Shown: piece after piece, positions 8,701-11,208 of the stretch
How the letters are laid out: each line of letters begins with the position of its first letter
Position numbering within the stretch: position 1 is the first letter of the stretch
NCBI GenBank assembly: GCA_025526915.1
Contig: JAHLKH010000461.1
Span: 1 to 11,208, forward strand
Reading direction: 5' to 3'
Length of the DNA stretch: 11,208 nucleotides
Source of the DNA: Entophlyctis helioformis
Lineage: Eukaryota > Chytridiomycota > Chytridiomycetes > Chytridiales > Chytriomycetaceae
Translations under genes and position numbers: made by a program
The notes under the pieces: model-generated
What the model saw: the letters and a program-made list of their open reading frames with translations, nothing else
What the model was told of the DNA's origin: nothing
The model's database searches: none

Positions 8701-9909
8701 CAGCTGACTTTGTTGCCTGCGCCCGTACTGACCAATGCCTTGGCCCTGTTGAATGCGCCAGACCGAGACGCGGCTGCTCAACGAGATTGAGACCATTGGC
8801 AAAGCATGGGCAGAGTTGGAAGAGCAAACGTCCAAAAAGGTCTTCAATCTGGCGGACAAGGAGGAGCACATTATGCGGTTGCTAGCAGAGGTGTGTGGTG
8901 TGTGTGTGTGTGTTTGTCTGTTGATATGCCCATCATTGCTGTTCATTGTTGTGTTGGTATGCTGACCGTCTGGATCAATATCAATATGCACATCCGATGC
9001 TTCCCAAACGACGCATCATCCAGAAAGCAAAGTACGAGCAAAAGTTTGGGTTGCTGTCAAAGCAGAGCGCCACGTTCAACAATCTCGGTATCGCGCTGCG
9101 GAGGCAGTCTGACAGCAGCTGGAGCAGATCCGTAAGCAGGAGGAGCTTGAGAAGAACCTCACACAACAGCTGGTGCGTTGTTGCCGTTGACGTCTGCGGG
9201 AGTGTACAGTTGTACAAGAGCGACTGACATGCATGGACGAGCAGCAAGTTTTGGAGAAGGAGGCTGCGGCAAAGGCGCCAATGCTGGAAAAGGAGAGGCG
9301 GAGAGTTGCCGAGTTGACGGTCCAGGCCGCGCAGCAAAAGGACAAGGCAGACCGCACTGCGTTGCGTTGTGATCAGGTGAGCGGCTTGGCGTGGCATGGA
9401 AGGATGGGCATCATCATCGGACGGCATCGACTGCAAGTACTGACCATGCGTGCATGCGTGCTGCGCTATAGCTTGCGGCGATGCTCAAGACCAAGACGGA
9501 GGCGGTCGAGCAGGAGGCCGAGGCCAAGCGCAGACTGCAGGGCAGGTGGACATGCTCAAGAGGAAGCTTGACGCGTATGGAAGCCGCGACTCGCCGGCTG
9601 ACTCTGTGCTCAAGAAGCAGCTGGAAGAGTACAAGGTATGCAGCCGTTGTTGGTGTTGCGGACATGGCGGCGTGCTGCATAGTCACACTGCTGACGCTCG
9701 ATTGCCGTGTTTGTGTGTGTGCGGGTGCACTGCTCAGCTGCTGCTCAAGTGCCAGAGCTGCAACAACCGGTTCAAGAGCCATGTGCTCAACAAGTGCATG
9801 CACACGTTTTGCAAAGAGTGCATCGACGACATGTACAACTCGGCCAGCGCAAGTGTCCTGCGTGCGGCGTGGCCTTTTCGCAGCAGACATCCGGCAGGTC
9901 TACCTGTAG
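5747..9909 (+). CDS. BRE1: BRE1-type E3 ubiquitin-protein ligase (histone H2B), 14 exons
   Basis: With the Rad6-class E2, BRE1 enzymes monoubiquitinate histone H2B in the nucleus and so promote H3K4 and H3K79 methylation. Proposed exons: 5747-6076, 6480-6635, 6740-7057, 7172-7417, 7487-7630, 7694-7855, 7946-8265, 8356-8428, 8516-8683, 8762-8890, 9024-9172, 9242-9376, 9472-9635, 9738-9909, all joined by GT-AG introns; about 889 residues, within the family range (yeast about 700, human RNF20 975). Residues 1-110 are Ser/Gly/Pro-rich and probably disordered. Residues 111-162 hold the conserved N-terminal block (AYQKKAIWLQMEEY). Exons 4-13 are largely Glu/Lys/Leu/Gln-rich coiled coil, including FFDEAPDTSPYKVLRERL in exon 7 and AKYEQKFGLLSKQ in exon 11. 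A RING finger ends the protein. Exons 11, 13 and 14 contain four -1 frame breaks (near 9113, 9543, 9845, 9886); without correction the RING is truncated. Family assignment is firm; individual splice sites less so (weak donors at 8266 and 8429; the exon 12 acceptor could be 3 nt later). Confidence 0.92.
6077..6479 (+). other. BRE1 intron 1: long, pyrimidine-rich, repeat-laden
   Basis: At 403 nt this intron is three to six times longer than the other twelve (63-133 nt). The donor is GTGCGT after a Phe-Glu codon pair, the acceptor is ACACAG, and the phase is 0. It contains a GTGCC pentamer run (about 6116-6136), three copies of a 9-bp unit TCTCGCACG (about 6205-6232) and long CTG/CTGC-rich tracts upstream of the acceptor. 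All forward reading frames through it are weak, so I see no hidden exon. Confidence 0.75.
8891..8913 (+). repeat. (GT)n microsatellite at the start of BRE1 intron 10
   Basis: GTGTGTGG followed by an uninterrupted TG run sits directly at the donor site, so the first GT of the repeat is the splice donor. Several equivalent GT dinucleotides give potential alternative donors spaced by 2 nt; all but the first would add bases and change frame. Confidence 0.8.
9738..9909 (+). other. C-terminal RING finger exon of BRE1, split over three reading frames
   Basis: Read from 9738 the exon gives LLLKCQSC, then Cys-Met-His at the third and fourth ligand positions (HVLNKCMHTFCKECIDDMYN). That covers C-x2-C, C-x-H and C-x2-C of a C3HC4 RING. 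The last ligand pair, in RKCPACGVAFSQQ, is read only one base back from 9845. The characteristic BRE1 ending DIRQVYL followed by TAG (9907-9909) appears only after a further one-base shift at 9886. The combined pattern (RKCP-x-C-x2-AF, then Asp and a C-terminal Tyr-hydrophobic) is the BRE1 signature. Uncorrected translation loses the final zinc-ligand pair and reads on into the downstream gene's leader. Confidence 0.9.
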
Positions 9910-9993
9910 CCGGCGGCAAGGAGCTGCCTGTCTGCGTGTCTGACTGCGTGGTGACTTGAAGGCTGTCCTGTGCCTGCCCCTGTGCCTTGTCCA

Positions 9994-11208
9994 ATGAATT
10001 CGATCGCGCCTGATGACCTCGAGATCGCCAAGCAGCGTGCGTGAGGTGGCGACAGCGCAGACGGACGTGCAGACGGACGTGCAGACGGACGTGGCAGACG
10101 GACGTGCAGACGAGCGTGTGAGCAGCGAGCTGGTGTCTGCACGCCCGCCTGACGCACACACGGGCACAGTCGCTGCGCAGGCCCGCTCATGTTCCCGTCC
10201 TTTTCGTCGTTTCCGTCGCACCTCCTTGCACAGCTGCATCCGCAGACGCAGCAGCAGACGCAGCAGGCAGCTTGAACAGGCACCTCCAGCGACCAAGACC
10301 AAGCGCCGACGCCATCGGCACGGCTCGGCATCCGCCTCGTCCTCGTCCTCGCACTCGTCCCAGCAGCGACACCGACGGAGCAGCCCAGATCCAAGCGCAC
10401 CCACACCAGGCCGTCCAAGAAGCCCAAGTCATCCAAGCACAAGAAGCACAGCAAGGACAGCAAAGACAACAAGAGCCGGCGGTCCAGCAAAGCCGCACGG
10501 CACGCACCCTGATCCCGATCCCGTCGCTCGGCTGTACCACGACCGATCCCCGCGGCGACATGAACAACCTCAATCTACGAATGCATCCGCGAGATGGCTG
10601 TGCCCGTGTACAAGCGGTTCGGCGATCGCATCGTGGGCGATACGGCCAGAGGCGTGGCGCATCAAGACGATCGTGCGGCTGGGGTCGCGGCCTGTGGTCG
10701 TGCGCGACGTTCCTGGCCGGCTGGCCGACTCTAGCATGACTGTAAGCGAAGGATGCGATGCTCACGGGGGAGGATTTGTTGTGCTTGTGTGTGCAGGTGT
10801 GCAGACGTGGACTCATGCCAGGGCTGGTGCAGAACAAGGAACGGAATGCGGCGTTCAAGAGCACGCTGCGGTTGAGACCTGTGCGGATGAACGCGTAAGG
10901 CACCTCTCGGATGTCCTGGCTGGACCTGTGCTGTTGGTGTTCGCTGATCCACGAGTGCTTGCTGGCAGACCTAGCAAGAACAGCGCGAATGGCGCGACGA
11001 GGCCTGGGAAAGCTGCAGAGATCCCCGGCGACTTTGTGCGGCTGCTGGATGAGGACCTCGACGATGGCCAAAAGGCTGGCGATTCAGGCACTGGAGCATC
11101 TGGCGATGCCGTCGATCTGAGTGCGTTTGCACAGGATCTAGAGTTCCAAGCCAAGACACGCGATGCCGACCGTCGCATCCGCAAAGTATGGGATGCATGT
11201 GGATGAGC
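9994..11208 (+). CDS. Unrecognised Ser/Arg/Lys-rich protein gene, 3' end outside or at the window edge
   Basis: It starts 84 bp after the BRE1 stop. Best model: exon 1 at 9994-10036 (MNSIAPDDLEIAKQ), intron 10037-10180, exon 2 at 10181-10741, intron 10742-10796, exon 3 at 10797-10894, intron 10895-10968, exon 4 from 10969. Exon 2 opens with PLMFPSFSSFPSHLLAQLH and a Gln/Thr tract, then Arg/Ser-rich (TKTKRRRHRHGSAS) and Lys/Ser-rich (KKPKSSKHKKHSKDSKD) tracts, suggesting a nuclear or RNA/chromatin-associated protein. Next come conserved-looking blocks YECIREMAVPVYKRFGDRIV and WRIKTIVRLGSRPVVVRDVP, then exon 3 GLVQNKERNAAFKSTLRLRP. Exon 4 is acidic then charged (FVRLLDEDLDD). The exon 2 blocks lie in different frames, so several indels or unseen introns are needed. 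The reading frame ends at TGA 11204-11206 unless the GTATGG at 11186 is a donor. No family recognised; presence of a gene is more certain than its structure. Confidence 0.45.
10057..10117 (+). repeat. 12-bp tandem repeat (GCAGACGGACGT), four exact units plus a variant
   Basis: Exact units lie at 10057-10068, 10069-10080, 10081-10092 and, after one inserted G, 10094-10105. A variant, GCAGACGAGCGT, follows at 10106-10117. The array falls in the proposed first intron of the downstream gene. In one frame it would encode a repeated Gln-Thr-Asp-Val, the alternative if that intron is wrong. The inserted G breaks the frame between units 3 and 4, which argues against translation. Confidence 0.9.

Noticed and set aside
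9091..9118. A 28-nt GT-AG intron as a way to avoid the first BRE1 frame break
   Set aside because: Too short for the spliceosome compared with the other introns (63 nt or more), and it would delete conserved-looking coiled-coil residues.
9024..9909. Programmed -1 ribosomal frameshifting at the BRE1 breaks
   Set aside because: No slippery heptamer is visible at any of the four sites, and four successive programmed events in one mRNA would give almost no product.
10057..10117. CRISPR-like array
   Set aside because: The units are directly adjacent 12-mers with no spacers, in a eukaryotic gene context.

Overview
The window is eukaryotic nuclear DNA. The best-supported gene is split by many short GT-AG introns and encodes a BRE1 (RNF20/RNF40-type) E3 ubiquitin ligase for histone H2B. 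Short introns (mostly 63-133 nt), strongly G/C-ending codons, tight gene spacing and a gene-poor repeat-rich flank fit a compact fungal-type genome. An early-diverging (zoosporic) fungus is my guess; the sequence does not prove the lineage.

Layout. Bases 1 to about 5400 hold no gene I can support. They contain microsatellite-like tandem repeats, several perfect hairpins, an imperfect direct duplication (about 3541-4045), and a reversal of strand composition near 2.2-2.6 kb (C-rich + strand before, G-rich after). Bases 5407-5528 (minus strand) look like the first exon of a small unrecognised gene. It shares a 218-bp divergent promoter, containing a clear G-quadruplex motif, with BRE1. BRE1 runs from 5747 to 9909 on the plus strand in 14 proposed exons, about 889 residues: a disordered N-terminus, the conserved N-terminal BRE1 block, a long coiled coil and a C-terminal RING finger. 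Only 84 bp downstream, a second plus-strand gene (9994 to beyond the window end) appears to encode a low-complexity, Ser/Arg/Lys-rich protein that I do not recognise.

The most notable signal is in the last 0.8 kb of BRE1. The conserved protein can be followed to its expected C-terminus only by changing reading frame four times, always by -1. Each break is repaired by one extra C or G, and three of the four fall in the same context (CCAG expected, CAG present). The first ten exons (5747-8890) show no such break. The downstream gene also changes frame repeatedly. A local consensus error in the assembly is the simplest explanation; a decaying gene copy or transcript-level correction are alternatives that cDNA or independent reads would separate. 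I found no clear evidence of a novel multi-gene system, CRISPR array, transposase or RNA gene.
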